The translations under genes were made by a program, and so were the position numbers. Shown here in pieces: positions 30,696 to 58,799 of a stretch of 64,000 nt of DNA. The notes beneath the pieces are model-generated. The model ran no database searches. It was not told where the DNA came from and was given only the letters and a program-made list of their open reading frames with translations. The first letter of the stretch is position 1. Each line of letters begins with the position of its first letter. This DNA comes from Dictyostelium firmibasis (taxonomy: Eukaryota; Evosea; Eumycetozoa; Dictyosteliales; Dictyosteliaceae): positions 4,425,001 to 4,489,000 of the forward strand of contig CM069765.1 of NCBI GenBank assembly GCA_036169595.1, given 5' to 3'.

Positions 30696-32475
30696 TTAAT
30701 CCTTTTTATCAGAGTCACCCTTTGAAGATGATGGTTGTTCGAGTACAGCCAAAGAGTATTTTGAATACTGATGGCTTGGATATTTTATGACATGGCAAGT
30801 TGTTGGATCAAAAGATCTAATCTCCATGATGGTGGAGAGAAGCACAGGATCGACAGGATTTAAAAGATTTTGAATATTTTGAGCGATCTCTGAAAAATCC
30901 ACGGCATCCAAATTTGGATTTCTAAAAATGGATTGAGATGTGTTGTTTGGTTTGAAAGAGTAACAAAGAAAAGAAACCATCAAAATGAATATTGGCTCTG
31001 ATAAAGTGAATGCCAACCAATACAAAGACCACACCATCACAATTCTTAAACTATTTACAAATAAAATCGCTCCTAAATACAAAACCACTGAGGTTCTTAA
31101 GTTGGTAAAAACTCTTTTCTTTTCTGTTAAATTATTTACCTGTTCTAAATTATTTATGTATCTAGTAAATAAATAAATAAAAATAATTTATTAATTAAAC
31201 AATAAAAAAAATCCATTACATGATAAATAATAATAAATAATAAATTTACCTTGATAAAATTGAATGAGAATAGAGAATCCTTAAATTTTTTGTGATATTC
31301 GTAAATATTTTTGGCATCATAAAAAAGTAGAGTATCATTAAACTAAGGAAATAATAGATATCGTTATAAAATCTAAAAAACAACAAAATCCCACAAAGGA
31401 AAAACCCTACAACGAAAATGGTCTTTAATTCTGATCTTGATAGAGTCTGTCTGGTCACTTTTAACCCCCTAGATAGTATAAATAAGGTGAGAAAAAAAGC
31501 AGTTTCTGAGAACGAATAGAATATGTTTTGAATATACCATAATGCCATACTATAGGTACCAATGTTATTTGCATCTGTCCAAAATGAATATTGAACAATA
31601 ATCAGTATTAATTTTAAAACCAAAACAATATCTATTAAAAAAAAAAAAAAAAGAATAAGAATTTTATTAACAATATATATGTATAATGATAGATAATAGT
31701 TAAACAAAAAAATAAAAATAGAAATTGTATACATACATAAAATAAAATGTAAAACATTTAAAGAACTTTTATGACAATACCAAAATATTGAGACTGCAAA
31801 AAATAAACAACAAAATATTATCATTATATAACGATAGAGTAGAGGTAACTGTAGGTATCCTTTCTCTAGTTGGCCTTTTCTATTAGTGAGTGTAAAAGAT
31901 AAATCTAGCGATGCTGTTCTGTCATCGTTACATTTTAAAATGATCACTCTATACATATCGGAATCTACAATGTCAAATGTACCTTTGAAACCATCATACA
32001 AAGGAATGTTGTTTATAGGACAATTGGATAGAGTGGCTGTACCATCGCATAGTTTAGTTTCAATCATATTGGTTGGTGTTGAACCAATCACTGATTGGTA
32101 ATCCCTATCTTGGCATATCCATAGTGTTATATTATTTATTGGTATTATTATACCGCCAGTACTACCAGTATAAACTGGTGAACTACTGTTATCTGTATTA
32201 CTACCATTTTTATTATTATTATTGTTATTTCCGCCTTTTCCACCAATTGTACTATTATATGAAACAACTGTACCATCTAAATCAAACCTATTCACATTTA
32301 TATCCGCAATACCATTACTATTGAATCCATACTCTTGAACCATATAATAAGTTCCACTAAATGAAAACTGTCTATTATACACCATACAATCCCCTCCATT
32401 CATCGTAAATAATAACAATATTATCGTCAACATCATTAGGTTTATACTATTACTACAATTCTTTTCTTTATTCAT
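30696..32475 (-). CDS. GOST-like seven-TM protein, second, three exons
   Basis: Exons are 32475-31737, 31631-31250 and 31161-30696, giving 528 residues. Intron 1 (105 bp, GTATGT...AATAG) is in frame and stop-free. Intron 2 joins ILSR to YINNLEQVNNLTEK. A signal peptide ends near GGDC. The luminal domain (FSFSGTYYMVQEYGFNSNG; GFKGTFDIVDSDMYRVIILK) has the beta-rich pattern and Cys pair of GOST-fold proteins such as TMEM87, GPR107/108 and GPR180. Seven helices start near residue 210 (YRYIMIIFCCLFFAVSIFWY) and include ILSRGLKVTRQTLS after TM5. The C-tail is polar with Ser/Lys. It probably acts in the Golgi/endosomal route or at the surface; the ligand is unknown. Confidence 0.82.
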
Positions 32476-32544
32476 TTTTTATTTTTTTAATTTTTGTTTT
32501 TTTATTTATTTGTTTGTTTTTTTTTTTTTTGTGAATTACTAATA

Positions 32545-32580
<36 letters not shown>

Positions 32581-33167
32581 ACTACTATAAAAAATTATAT
32601 TGTTATATTGAGGTTTTTTAAAAATCATGATCTTTATTTATTACTATTATCTTTATGTGTGTAATTATATGTATGTATGTATTTTGGATTATAAAAAAAT
32701 AATTTGGTGGCACATAAAAAAAAAAAAAAAAAATTATTTTATGAAAACGACTGAAATAAAAAAAAAAAAAATAAAAAAAAAATTTTAATTAAAAATCTTT
32801 GTGTGAAAGTTTGGCCAACGTAAGAAAATCAAAAAAGGGGTTATTTTATTTTATTTTTTTTTTTTTTTTTTTTTCAGGTTGTCTTTTTAAAAAAAAGGTT
32901 GGTTCACTCATCGTGGTCTATCCAATGACTATTGTTTTATTTTTTTTTCTTTCCCAATTTTTTTAAAATAATTGATAAATTTCTTGTCCTTTGACCAGTC
33001 AATCGATGTCTCGTAAATTAAACTCTGTGTTGTAAATTTTTGAAGTTTAATTTTGTTGTTTTTACACTCATTTTTTTCTTCACTAAATAAGAAGTCACAT
33101 TTTTTTTTTTGTTGGGGGTTTATTAGAAAAAAAGAAAAAAAGAAAATAAAAAAATAAAAAAATTCAC
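32476..33167. other. Intergenic region
   Basis: This 692-bp stretch is upstream of the GOST-like gene and downstream of the coiled-coil gene. It has T runs, plus a moderately complex segment at 32870-33070 (GTGGTCTATCCAATGACTAT; GACCAGTCAATCGATGTCTC) with no open reading frame of note. I see nothing else. Confidence 0.5.
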
Positions 33168-34076
<909 letters not shown>

Positions 34077-34211
34077 ATTAATTTGTTAGTGGAACAAAAA
34101 AAAAAAAAAAAAAAAAAAAAAATTAAAAGAAAAAAAAAAAAAAAAAAAAATGAAATGTAAAGGGGAATAAGTTCAATTTAAATTTTTATTTTCTTTTGTT
34201 TTAAATTTAAA

Positions 34212-36809
<2,598 letters not shown>

Positions 36810-36991
36810 TTTTTGTAAATATATAACAAAAGAGATAATTTTTTGTATTGAATTATTTTTTTTGAAAAAAAAAAAAAAAAAAATTTAAAAAAATTTTAAA
36901 AAATAAATAAAAAAATCTTGGCGGGTTTTTTTTCTAATAAAAAGACAAATTTTCAGAAAAAATTAAATTAAATATAAATTATACTTTTATT

Positions 36992-37028
<37 letters not shown>

Positions 37029-37049
37029 AGTTGTTTGACGATTGTAACT

Positions 37050-37457
37050 TTAATAATAATAATCTTTGACGGACCAATATATTATTGCAATTAAGAATGT
37101 ATACAGAGTGAATAAACAAACCGAGGCAAAACCCAACTTTTTAATGGTTCCAGATTGAGTGTTAAATACATAAAAGCTTGAGAAAAAGAATGGGAAATAG
37201 AATATGAATCCTAAAATGAATATCATTTGACAATAAAAAACGTCATGAGCGACAGTATCTTCTGGTGATATCAGGCTGTATTTCCCAACTTGTTTGGAAT
37301 CGATTGAACTTTTTTTGGTGATATATAATGAACCATTCATTGTTTCATTGAATGAATTTATTTCATTATTAATATTATTATTATTGATATTCTTATTGGT
37401 GTTATTAGGATTAGAGTTGGAATTACTATTTTCGATATCAATATCTATTCCTGCCAT
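37050..37457 (-). CDS. Small two-TM protein, unknown
   Basis: A single exon of 135 codons. The N-terminal half is Asn/Ser-rich and cytosolic-looking. Two hydrophobic helices follow (YCQMIFILGFIFYFPFFFSS and LGFASVCLFTLYTFLIAIIY) with a short polar loop VFNTQSGTIKK and a KDYYY end. There is no signal peptide. The hairpin topology would place both termini on the same side. The family is not recognised. It is divergent from DNAJC17, with which it shares a 0.5-kb promoter region. Confidence 0.75.
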   Translation of the reverse strand: MAGIDIDIENSNSNSNPNNTNKNINNNNINNEINSFNETMNGSLYITKKSSIDSKQVGKYSLISPEDTVAHDVFYCQMIFILGFIFYFPFFFSSFYVFNTQSGTIKKLGFASVCLFTLYTFLIAIIYWSVKDYYY

Positions 37458-37953
37458 TTTGTTACTATTTTAATTATTAATATTATCAACCTATTTTATA
37501 TTTTGTTGTAATTATTTATAAAAAAAAAAATTAAAAACTAAATTTAAATATTTATAAATAATAAGAATTCTAAATTATTTAAGTCACTTTTTTTAATTTA
37601 TTTTAAAAAAAAAAAAATCTTTTTACAAAAAAGGAAAAAACAAAACTAAAATAATTTAATCATTGTTTATTTTTTCTAATAATTAGTAAATGTTAAAACA
37701 ATCATTAATTTATAGTTTTTAAAAAACATTTATAGTAATTTTTTTTCATAATTTTTTTTTTCCTTTTTAAAAAAAAAAATAAAAAAATAAAAAAAATTAA
37801 TTAAAAAATAAAAAAAAAAAATTAATTAAAAAAAAAAAAAAAAAATTAAACACCAAAAAAAAAAAAAAAAAAAAAGATATTCATGAAAATTCAAAAAAAT
37901 AGAAATAATTTTAAAGTTTTCGCTGCGCGAAATGAAAAAAAAATAAAAAAAAA
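37458..37953. promoter_or_regulatory. Divergent promoter, two-TM protein / DNAJC17
   Basis: A 496-bp A/T-rich spacer. Its only GC-rich piece is the E2F-like palindrome at 37917-37932, right before the DNAJC17 start. Confidence 0.5.
37917..37932 (-). promoter_or_regulatory. E2F-like site TTTCGCGC
   Basis: TTTTCGCTGCGCGAAA is an imperfect palindrome. Its minus strand (37932-37925) reads TTTCGCGC, an exact match to the E2F consensus TTTSSCGC. It ends 22 bp before the DNAJC17 ATG. Dictyostelium has E2F/Rb genes, so cell-cycle control is possible. Confidence 0.4.
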
Positions 37954-38366
37954 ATGACAGGCAATAATATAGATTTTGAGGATTGGTATGCGATTTTAAA
38001 TATTGAACAAGATGCAACCACCACACAAATTCAAAATGCATACAGAAAGATGGCAAGGAAATACCATCCAGATAAAAACAAATCGCAAGAGGCGGTGGTG
38101 ATGTTTGAAAAGATCACAATAGCCAATACAACATTAAGTGATGAAAATAAACGTATTATTTTTGATTCACAGTTGTTGGCTAAAAAAGAGAAAAAACGAA
38201 AAGAACAAGAAATGGATAATGTGCGAAAGAAAATGAAACAGGATCTATTTGAGAGAGAGAGTCAATTTAAAAAGAGGAGAGAAAATGATTTAAACTCAAA
38301 GAGAAATGTTGAAATGGAGAATGAACAATTTAGACAAAACTACATAAATGAATTAAGAAAGCAATC

Positions 38367-38421
<55 letters not shown>

Positions 38422-38847
38422 GAAGAAACAGAAAGTTTAGTTATAAAATTAAAATGGAGAAGAAAATTTGGATATACAAAAGATGAAATATTGGATATAC
38501 TCTCTAGCTATGGTACTGTTGATACTTTTACAATGGTTGATAATTCTTCATCCTCATATACTGTTGCTTTAGCAACCTTTTCACAATTGGAATCTTTATT
38601 TCAAATAATAGTTAGAAAGGATGATTTAAAAAAGAATTTCAGTATAAAAATTGAAAGATTAAAAGGAATGAGTACTGGTGGTGGAATCACCACTACTACC
38701 ACTACTACCACTACCACGACCACTACATCTGCAAATAATTTTAACACCACAACTACAACAACCTCATGTGGTAATATTTTAATAGATGAGGATGAAGAAG
38801 ACGATATTCTAGCAAAAATGAAGAATTTTAAAAAAAAAGATGTGTGA
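37954..38847 (+). CDS. dnajc17: DNAJC17-type J-domain plus RRM protein
   Basis: A single exon of 297 codons. The J domain spans about residues 10-75 (DWYAILNIEQDATTTQIQNA, HPD at 38-40, FEKITIANTTLSDENKR). The HPD that stimulates Hsp70 ATPase is intact. A charged helix follows (EKKRKEQEMDNVRKKMKQ), then a short poly-Gln run (about 138-157). At about 160-235 comes an RRM-like fold (LVIKLKWRRKFGYTKDEILD, TVALATFSQLESLFQIIV). This order, J domain then helix then RRM, is that of DNAJC17/Cwf23, which is tied to the spliceosome. The C-terminus has a Thr run and an acidic patch. It converges on the CH-domain gene with a 76-bp gap. Confidence 0.9.
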
Positions 38848-38923
38848 TGTTTTAAACCATTTTTTTTTCTTTTTATGTGTAAAATTATTATTACCATCAA
38901 TAAATAAATTTATTATAAACTTT

Positions 38924-40570
38924 TTATGTTGCGGAATTATTACCATCATCAACATTATTATTTTTATTATTATTGTTTTTGCGATTTTTTTCATTGTCGT
39001 AATCATTATCATTATTATTATCATTTTGATTATTTTGATTTTGAAATTTATTTTTTAAAAAACTAATTGGTTTCACTTCAGAGACTTGAACTATTCTATT
39101 GATACGATTTGATTCCTCTTCCAAGAGATCACCTAAGAGTTGAATTTGTTCGAATTGATCTTTTGAAAGATCAGCAGATATAAGAGGACAACCCCATAAT
39201 GGGGCACGTTTTCCCGTTGCCTCTTCTTGAACGTTTTTTTGTAATTTACATAGTTTAATTTGATGATCCTCTAACTGATCTCTTAGTAGCAAGAGATTAT
39301 TGAGTAATGATTGATTCTCTTGTTCTTTGAGCATACGTTCCATTACAATACGTTCGAATCTTTGATTGGAGAGTTCTTGAGTGTACATGTTTAACATTAA
39401 CTCCAATTGAAATTCTTTCCTAATGTTAAGGAGTTCTTGTTCGGCCATCTCTTTCACTTGTTCCAATAGGATTTGATTATGAGATTTCTCTTGACGTTGA
39501 GCTTTTTTACTTGCCATCTCGTAGGCATTGTAAAACATTGAGGTGTACAACATAACAGTACGATCATCTGCATTGCCATTGACGAGATCTTCGGCATCCA
39601 ATAGCTTTGGAATATTTAGATTCTTCTCTGCAAAATCAAATACCGCATTCAAACGTGCAATAGAATCTAAACCCTCCAAACCATCCAATTGGTTGAATGA
39701 TAACTCTTCCTCTCCCAATGTACCACCTCTTAGATTGGCTCCCTCCAATGCCAAATCTGATGTACTCGATGGAAATTGGGAAAATTGTTTCGCAATTGAT
39801 AGAAATGCCAATCCATCCTTAAATCCATTCTTAAATTGGGTGACATTCATACCAGTCAAATTTGAACACCATGCCAATAAATTATTCTCTGCCTCTGTTT
39901 GCTCAGTCGATACTTGATTATTAGATGACGATGATGACTCTCCACCACCGCCTCCATTGGCACGAATACCCAATATTCTAAACTTTCTATATAATGACCA
40001 TAAAAATCCAAAGATCATCTTTTTATTACCATCATAAAAATCCTCTGCTCCAATAGATGAAATACTTCTAATCTTTATATCTAATTCTTCTTCAATAAAC
40101 CATAATGCTATTGTAATATTTTGAATTCTATTAATCTTTTTATTAAAAAAAAAATGGATCAAAAAAAAAAAAAAAAATCATATTAATAAAAAAAATTAAA
40201 AATAGAAAATTTTTTTTTTTTTTTTTTTACTCACTTTATCTTTTGGTTCTGGATTAAATTTTCTTCTACATTTTTTATTTGAAACCAACTCTAAGAAGTA
40301 TATTAGTTTAGTTCCATCAGAAAAATCTGTTGAAATATTTTCAATCTTTAAATTTTTTTTTGATAATAAAGAATTAACCCAACTAAGAAAAGCCTTATAA
40401 AAAAATATAAAAAAATATGAGTCAATATTTTCAAGATCTATCTATTAGAAAAAACAGTAACTAAAACTCAATACCTTTTCCTGTGCACTCTCCCATCTAC
40501 TTTGAGCAAGTTGGGTTTGTGATATTGGTTGAGTAGATGTGCTTCCTTCTGCTGATGTTGATGTAGACAT
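38924..40570 (-). CDS. Tandem calponin-homology actin-binding protein, three exons
   Basis: Exons are 40570-40475, 40393-40235 and 40135-38924 (introns GTATTG...AAG and GTGAGT...AAG), giving 488 residues. CH1 spans about 33-135 (AFLSWVNSLLSKKNLKIENI, DFSDGTKLIYFLELV, IQNITIALWFIEEE). CH2 is about 165-275 (NNLLAWCSNLTGMNVTQFKN, GLAFLSIAKQFS, LDAEDLVNG). Tandem CH domains bind F-actin, as in alpha-actinin and cortexillin. A coiled coil follows (about 280-400), so a dimeric bundler is likely. The block GKRAPLWGCPLISADLSKDQ may be a family-specific motif. It differs from cortexillin I by sequence and has an Asn/Asp-rich tail. Starting at the longer third exon alone would lose half of CH1. Confidence 0.9.
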
Positions 40571-40623
40571 TATTTTTAATAAATAAATAAATAAAATAAA
40601 AAACCACTATAAAATTAGTTTTT

Positions 40624-40672
<49 letters not shown>

Positions 40673-40832
40673 AAAATTTTTTTTTTATTTTTTTTTTTTT
40701 TTTTTATTTTTTTATTTTTTTTTTTTTGGGCTAAATATCTCAAAAAAAAAAACTTTATTTGAAAAGACTTTCCAAAACACTATTTTTCTTTTTTTTTTTA
40801 AATTTTATTCATTTTTATTATTTTTTTTTTAT
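40571..40832. other. Promoter spacer of the CH-domain gene
   Basis: Homopolymer A and T runs, including a run of about 43 A at 40626-40669. The LRR gene ends at its far side. Confidence 0.5.
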
Positions 40833-42872
<2,040 letters not shown>

Positions 42873-44016
42873 TTTCTATCTAAAAGTGATGTTATAAATG
42901 GTTTAATTAATATATAGTTTTTTTTATTAAATCTTGAATGGCTTTTTTTTTTTTTTTTACATTATTAATAATAATGAGTGAAAAAAAATATATTAAAAGA
43001 ATGAGTATCTAACATACATTTATTTGTACTGGGGTTCTCTTTTTTTTTTTTTTTTTAAAAAATTATTTTTATTTATATTTATTTTTTTTTTTTTTTCTTT
43101 TTTTATTTATTAATGTTGCTTTTTTTTTTTGTTATTAGTATTGCTATTTTTGTTAAAGAGTATTTATAGCAGCAGTGTGAACACATTAAAATAAAAAAAG
43201 AAAAAAACTAATATTGGGAATTTGTATTGTGTGTTTATGTGTTTGTGTGGTTTGTCTCAAATATTATAAAAAAAAATGGACATATAGAAAAAAAAATATA
43301 TATTATGAATTCGAATTCAAATAAACGCTAATTTTTTTTTTATTATTTTAATTTTTTTTTTTTTTGTTTTTTTTTTTTTTATTTTTATTTTTTTTATATT
43401 TTTATTTTATTTTATTTTTTTTTTTCTGAAAGGTTATATTAATTAATTTAATTAATTGGGTATCAATTCATATAAATGCATATGTTGCCTGTGTAAAAGG
43501 AATGAAAAGACAGAGGAAAGGTTTGAAAATTTTGTGAAGTGAGAAAATCATTTGCCATATGAAATCTTAAAGAAATTTGGGCATTTGCCTTTTAAAAAAA
43601 TAAAAAAAAAAAAAATACCTTACACTGGAACTTTTATTTATAGGATTAATATTATAATGAATATCAATAGAGTTTTTTTTTTACCTCATATAATTCATAT
43701 AATGAATATCTTTTTTTTTTTTTTATAAAAATTATTAAATTTTTACTTAATTTTTTTTTTATTTAAAAAAAAAGAAATATTTTTTTTTTAAAAAAAAATA
43801 AAATAAAAAAAAAAATTATATAGATATTTAATTATTAAAAATCTAAAAAATGGATTGTTGATATTTTTTTTAATTTTTTTTTTTTTTTTTTTTTAATCAG
43901 TTAGTAAGAAATTTGAAAGAAATGTTCAAAGATTGTTTTACCGTGGTTATTAATATTCGAACTGCTCGTTGTTTCGTAAAATAAACCTTTGCATTTAGAT
44001 TCCAATAATTAATTTC

Positions 44017-44065
<49 letters not shown>

Positions 44066-44156
44066 GTGGGTTGAAAATTTTAATTAATTTTATAAAAAAA
44101 ATCTTAAAAAAATCACATATAAATTTATTTACAAAAATTATGTTAAAATATTGATA
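42873..44156. other. Intergenic region between LRR and histidine kinase genes
   Basis: A/T runs fill most of it. A mixed-base island at 43457-43590 (containing CATTTGCC twice) and a TG-rich stretch at 43225-43255 (TTGTGTGGTTTG) stand out. The island has no long frame. I found no tRNA or Dictyostelium class I RNA motif. Confidence 0.5.
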
Positions 44157-51220
<7,064 letters not shown>

Positions 51221-51896
51221 TTAAGAAGATGTAGATATTAAAGGAGATTTCTCATGTTGTACAGTAAACTCTAAGCCAGATAATGTTGTATAATCGTTGG
51301 CCATTGGTAAGAACCATATTAAAGGATTTTTACCAAAAACTTGGCAAAAGTTTTTTTTATAACCAAGATTAAATATATTTGTCCTAAAATTACCACTACT
51401 ATCATTATTGCTGTCACTTTTTCTTCCTAAATTTCTGTTATTATTACCATTACTATTTTTTTCGAAATGTTCTATAGTGGTCTCATTATAGAGGATGTAT
51501 TTCAAATGAGTCATTGTAAAAACAAAAAGTCCTAAACCAAATACCAATGCTATAATCGAAACTATTCCCAACACTAAACTATCTGACCCCTAAATTTTAT
51601 TTTCGTTTTAATTTTTTATAGGATAAAAAGAGTGTAGAAAACCAATGAAAATAAGAGTAAAACTTACCTGTTGTAATAAACCTTTGAGGTTTGCTGAGGT
51701 TGTACACAAAACAAATAAACATAAGATTGTAGCCCACATAAGAAATAGAACAAAGAATTTATAGTTAAAATAACCAACACAATTATTTATGAATGGACTG
51801 AGGATTTATTTTGTTTTTTTATTTTATTTTATTTTATTTTATTTTATTTTATTTTATTTTATTTTGTTTGTTAATGATTAATGTAAAGTTTTTTTT

Positions 51897-51928
<32 letters not shown>

Positions 51929-52658
51929 TGTTAAATGAGTGTACGTACCAATGGTGATCCATTTTTAGTATACATCTTTTACATTTTGAACAATGATGGC
52001 ATCTATCAGGTTTATTCAATAAACACTTTGAACATTTTCTATTCCCACCCAAACTATTTGACTCATAAAATGATATTGATTCTAAGTCTTGTGATTGAAG
52101 TAACTAACGTATATATTGTTTTTTTTTAATTTTTTTTTTTTTTAGAAACTAATTGATTTAAAATTTAAAAAAGTTTTATTTGATAGTTACAAAATCTGGA
52201 AAATTTTCAGGAATACCACCTGGATCAGTGAATGATGCTCTATAAAAACAAATTTGAGTTATAATGAATATTGAATGAAAGAAAACTAATATCAAAAAAT
52301 CACCTATTCGATTGTTATCAAAGTTATTATAAATATCTTTACTATAGTAATAAACAAATGGGAAATAGCAAAAGAAGAAGAGTCCCTCTAGAAATATAAT
52401 TGGGCAAAGCCCTACATTTATTTTGCTCCTCCAAAATTCTTGTTTTTTTATATTTACTTGATTCTCTACTGTTTTCTCCAAGTTACCACCATTAATAAAA
52501 TCTATATTATCATTGTTAACACCACTACTACTCCCAAGATTTGCATTCGTTGGACTATAATTTTTTTTACTATTACCATCAAAGTTTTCATCTTTAACTA
52601 TAACCTCCATATTGCTTTTATTCTTATATGGTGATAATTGATTTCCATCCTCCCTCAT
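51221..52658 (-). CDS. DHHC palmitoyltransferase, four exons
   Basis: Exons are 52658-52191, 52103-51949, 51797-51668 and 51589-51221, giving 373 residues. TM1-2 ([40 protein letters not shown]) precede [17 protein letters not shown], matching the family's TMDPGxxP. The Cys-rich domain reads [31 protein letters not shown] and [15 protein letters not shown], with the catalytic DHHC Cys split by intron 2. TM3-4 follow ([36 protein letters not shown]), then [17 protein letters not shown], matching the TTxE motif. The catalytic Cys forms an acyl intermediate and transfers palmitate to protein thiols on Golgi or endosome membranes. Unspliced reading gives HHWYV, which would look catalytically dead. 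Intron 2 holds a (TTTTA)n run. Confidence 0.94.
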
Positions 52659-52779
52659 ATTTTATTTTAATATCTGTTTTTTTTTTCTTTTTTTTTTTTT
52701 TTCTTTTTTTTACAATAACTGCTATATTTTATAAAAAAAAAAAAATAAAAATAAAATTATAAGGCGTTACCAAAAATTT

Positions 52780-52828
<49 letters not shown>

Positions 52829-52968
52829 AGAATTGTGTTAACATTTTTTATTTTATATTTTTTTTTATTAATTTTTTTTTTTTTCATAGATTTGTGATAT
52901 AATATTTTTATTATTTTTTTTTTTTTAATTTTTTCTTCGCCAAAAAAAAAAATTATTACAATTAATAT
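52659..52968. other. Intergenic spacer
   Basis: 310 bp of A and T runs, including about 45 A at 52782-52826. It is upstream of the DHHC gene and downstream of the CLC gene. Confidence 0.6.
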
Positions 52969-56922
<3,954 letters not shown>

Positions 56923-57046
56923 CATCTTTAAGTAAATGAATTGCTTTATTTTCATATTTAATTTTTTTATAAGCAAGTGCTACTTTAACTCTCCATGAAC
57001 ATGATGATCTCCAATATTAATATAATACAGTTTTATTGTCACTCAT
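56923..57046 (-). pseudogene. Truncated maleylacetoacetate isomerase (GST zeta) first exon
   Basis: Reading minus from the ATG at 57046 gives MSDNKTVLY, a TAA stop, then [20 protein letters not shown] and [12 protein letters not shown], ending at a good GTGAGT donor at 56922. This is the GST-zeta N-terminus. The SSCS-WRVR motif holds the glutathione-contact Ser/Cys and is intact, while a Ser or similar before Tyr is replaced by the stop. No second exon follows; downstream sequence is repeat. It is most likely a partial duplicate of a working gene elsewhere. The codons look like host genes, so decay is recent. Confidence 0.8.
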
Positions 57047-57163
57047 TTTCTTTTTTTTCTTTTTTTTTTTTTATAATTAAACTAAATTAAAATTTCAAAA
57101 GCATTATTTTTTTTTTAGTAAAAAAAAAAAAAAAAAAAAAGAAAAATTAAAAAATTTTTTAAA

Positions 57164-57208
<45 letters not shown>

Positions 57209-57284
57209 AAAAATATTGGGTCCAAACGAAATTTTTTTTTTTTTTTATTTTTTCATTTATTTTATTTAATTTTTTTATTCAAAA

Positions 57285-58398
57285 ATGGAAGATATTATAA
57301 AATGCAGAGAACAATTGGAAAAAGCAGTAAAAGAAGGAGAACTAGATAAAGCCCTTGAGTTTTTAAAAAATGCAAAAAGTTTTAAAATTACAAAAGATCT
57401 TTTAAAGGTACAGTTTTTTTTTTTTTTTTTACAATTGTTTACATTAATTAATATGAGCACAATTATTTAAGAGTACAGATATTGGAAAGTCAGTAGGAAA
57501 GCTCAGAACACACAAAGATATTGGCATTTCAAATCAAAGTAAGGAGTTAATTGATAAATGGAAGCAAGATATCGAAGCTACTACCACAACATCTACTATA
57601 GCAACAACAAAAACAACGCCGCCAATTGAATCATTAAAAAGGAAATCAATATCCGATGACCCTAATTCCAAAGATTCTTTTGATAGACCAACCACAAAAT
57701 CCCTTCAAGAGACCAAAAAAATAACACCCCCAACCACTCCAAAAACATCATCACCACCACCTTCATTAATTACCCCAATCACAGGACCAAATGCAGATCT
57801 TAGAAATAAAACGATTCAATTATTTGTTGAATCTTTAACAACTGAAAACGATGAGACAATGTCACCACCAGAGGATTTAGCGATTGAAATTGAGGCCGAG
57901 TTGTTCGATATCTATAGAGGTGTCACAAAAGAATACAAAGAAAAACTTAGATCCTTTAGATTCAACCTCAAAAAGAATGATTCCTTAAGATTATCTTTAT
58001 TAAATAGACAAATTTCAGTATCAAAGTTTTGTTCAATGGATATATATGTAAAGTTTCTAATTTCTATTTAATCTTTTTTATAATTTTTGACATATCAATT
58101 TTTATTAATATCTTAAATATAAATAGTCTATGGCCAGTGACGAATTAAAAGAAGAAAGGAAAAAGTTGGACAAATTTAATACAGAGGCTTCAATGCTTGG
58201 CCAAAATAATGAAGCTACCACTGACCAATTTCAATGTGGTAAATGTAAACAAAGAAAATGCACATACACTCAGTTGCAAACTCGTTCAGCTGATGAGCCT
58301 CCAACCACTTTGTATGTATTTATAATATCGGACATTAATTCTTTTTGTATCAATTCCCAACCACTTTTTATTAATATTATTATTATTATTATTATTAA

Positions 58399-58453
<55 letters not shown>

Positions 58454-58578
58454 ATTTTTTATTATTATTATTATTATTATTATAATTTTTTATTATTATT
58501 ATTATTATTATTATAATTTTTTATTTTAGTGTAAAATGTTGTGTAAAGGGCTGTGGTAATCGTTGGCGTTTTTGTTAA
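57285..58578 (+). CDS. tcea1: Transcription elongation factor TFIIS, four exons
   Basis: Exons are 57285-57407, 57472-58047, 58127-58311 and 58530-58578, giving 310 residues. Domain I (TFIIS N-terminal helix bundle) covers about 1-75 (LEFLKNAKSFKITKDLLK, VGKLRTHKDIGISNQSKEL). A Thr/Pro linker follows. Domain II spans about 150-255 (IEAELFDIYRGVTKEYKEKL, FNLKKNDSLRLSLLNRQIS, MASDELKEERKKL). The C-terminal zinc ribbon (about 269-310) reads CGKCKQRKCTYTQLQTRSAD then EPPTTFVKC. RSADEP carries the Asp-Glu that reaches the polymerase active site and triggers RNA cleavage during backtrack rescue. The last knuckle CCVKGCGNRWRFC is two residues longer than usual. The last intron contains ATT repeats. 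Confidence 0.95.
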
Positions 58579-58799
58579 ATATAGTTTTAAATCGATTCAC
58601 TGGAGATAAAACAACACATTAGATCAATTTTTTTTTTTTTGAAGTTTTTTTATTGGTTTTTTAAAAATAACTTCTAGCAATACAAACAAAATAAAAGTAA
58701 AAAAAAAACAAAAAAACAAAAAAAAAGTTATTTTCAGATCATTTGATGACAAAGAATAATTAAATAAATTATTTTTTTAAAAATTAATTCAATTTAATT
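58579..58799. other. Spacer downstream of TFIIS
   Basis: AT-rich 3' flank with T/A runs. No feature is seen. Confidence 0.5.
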
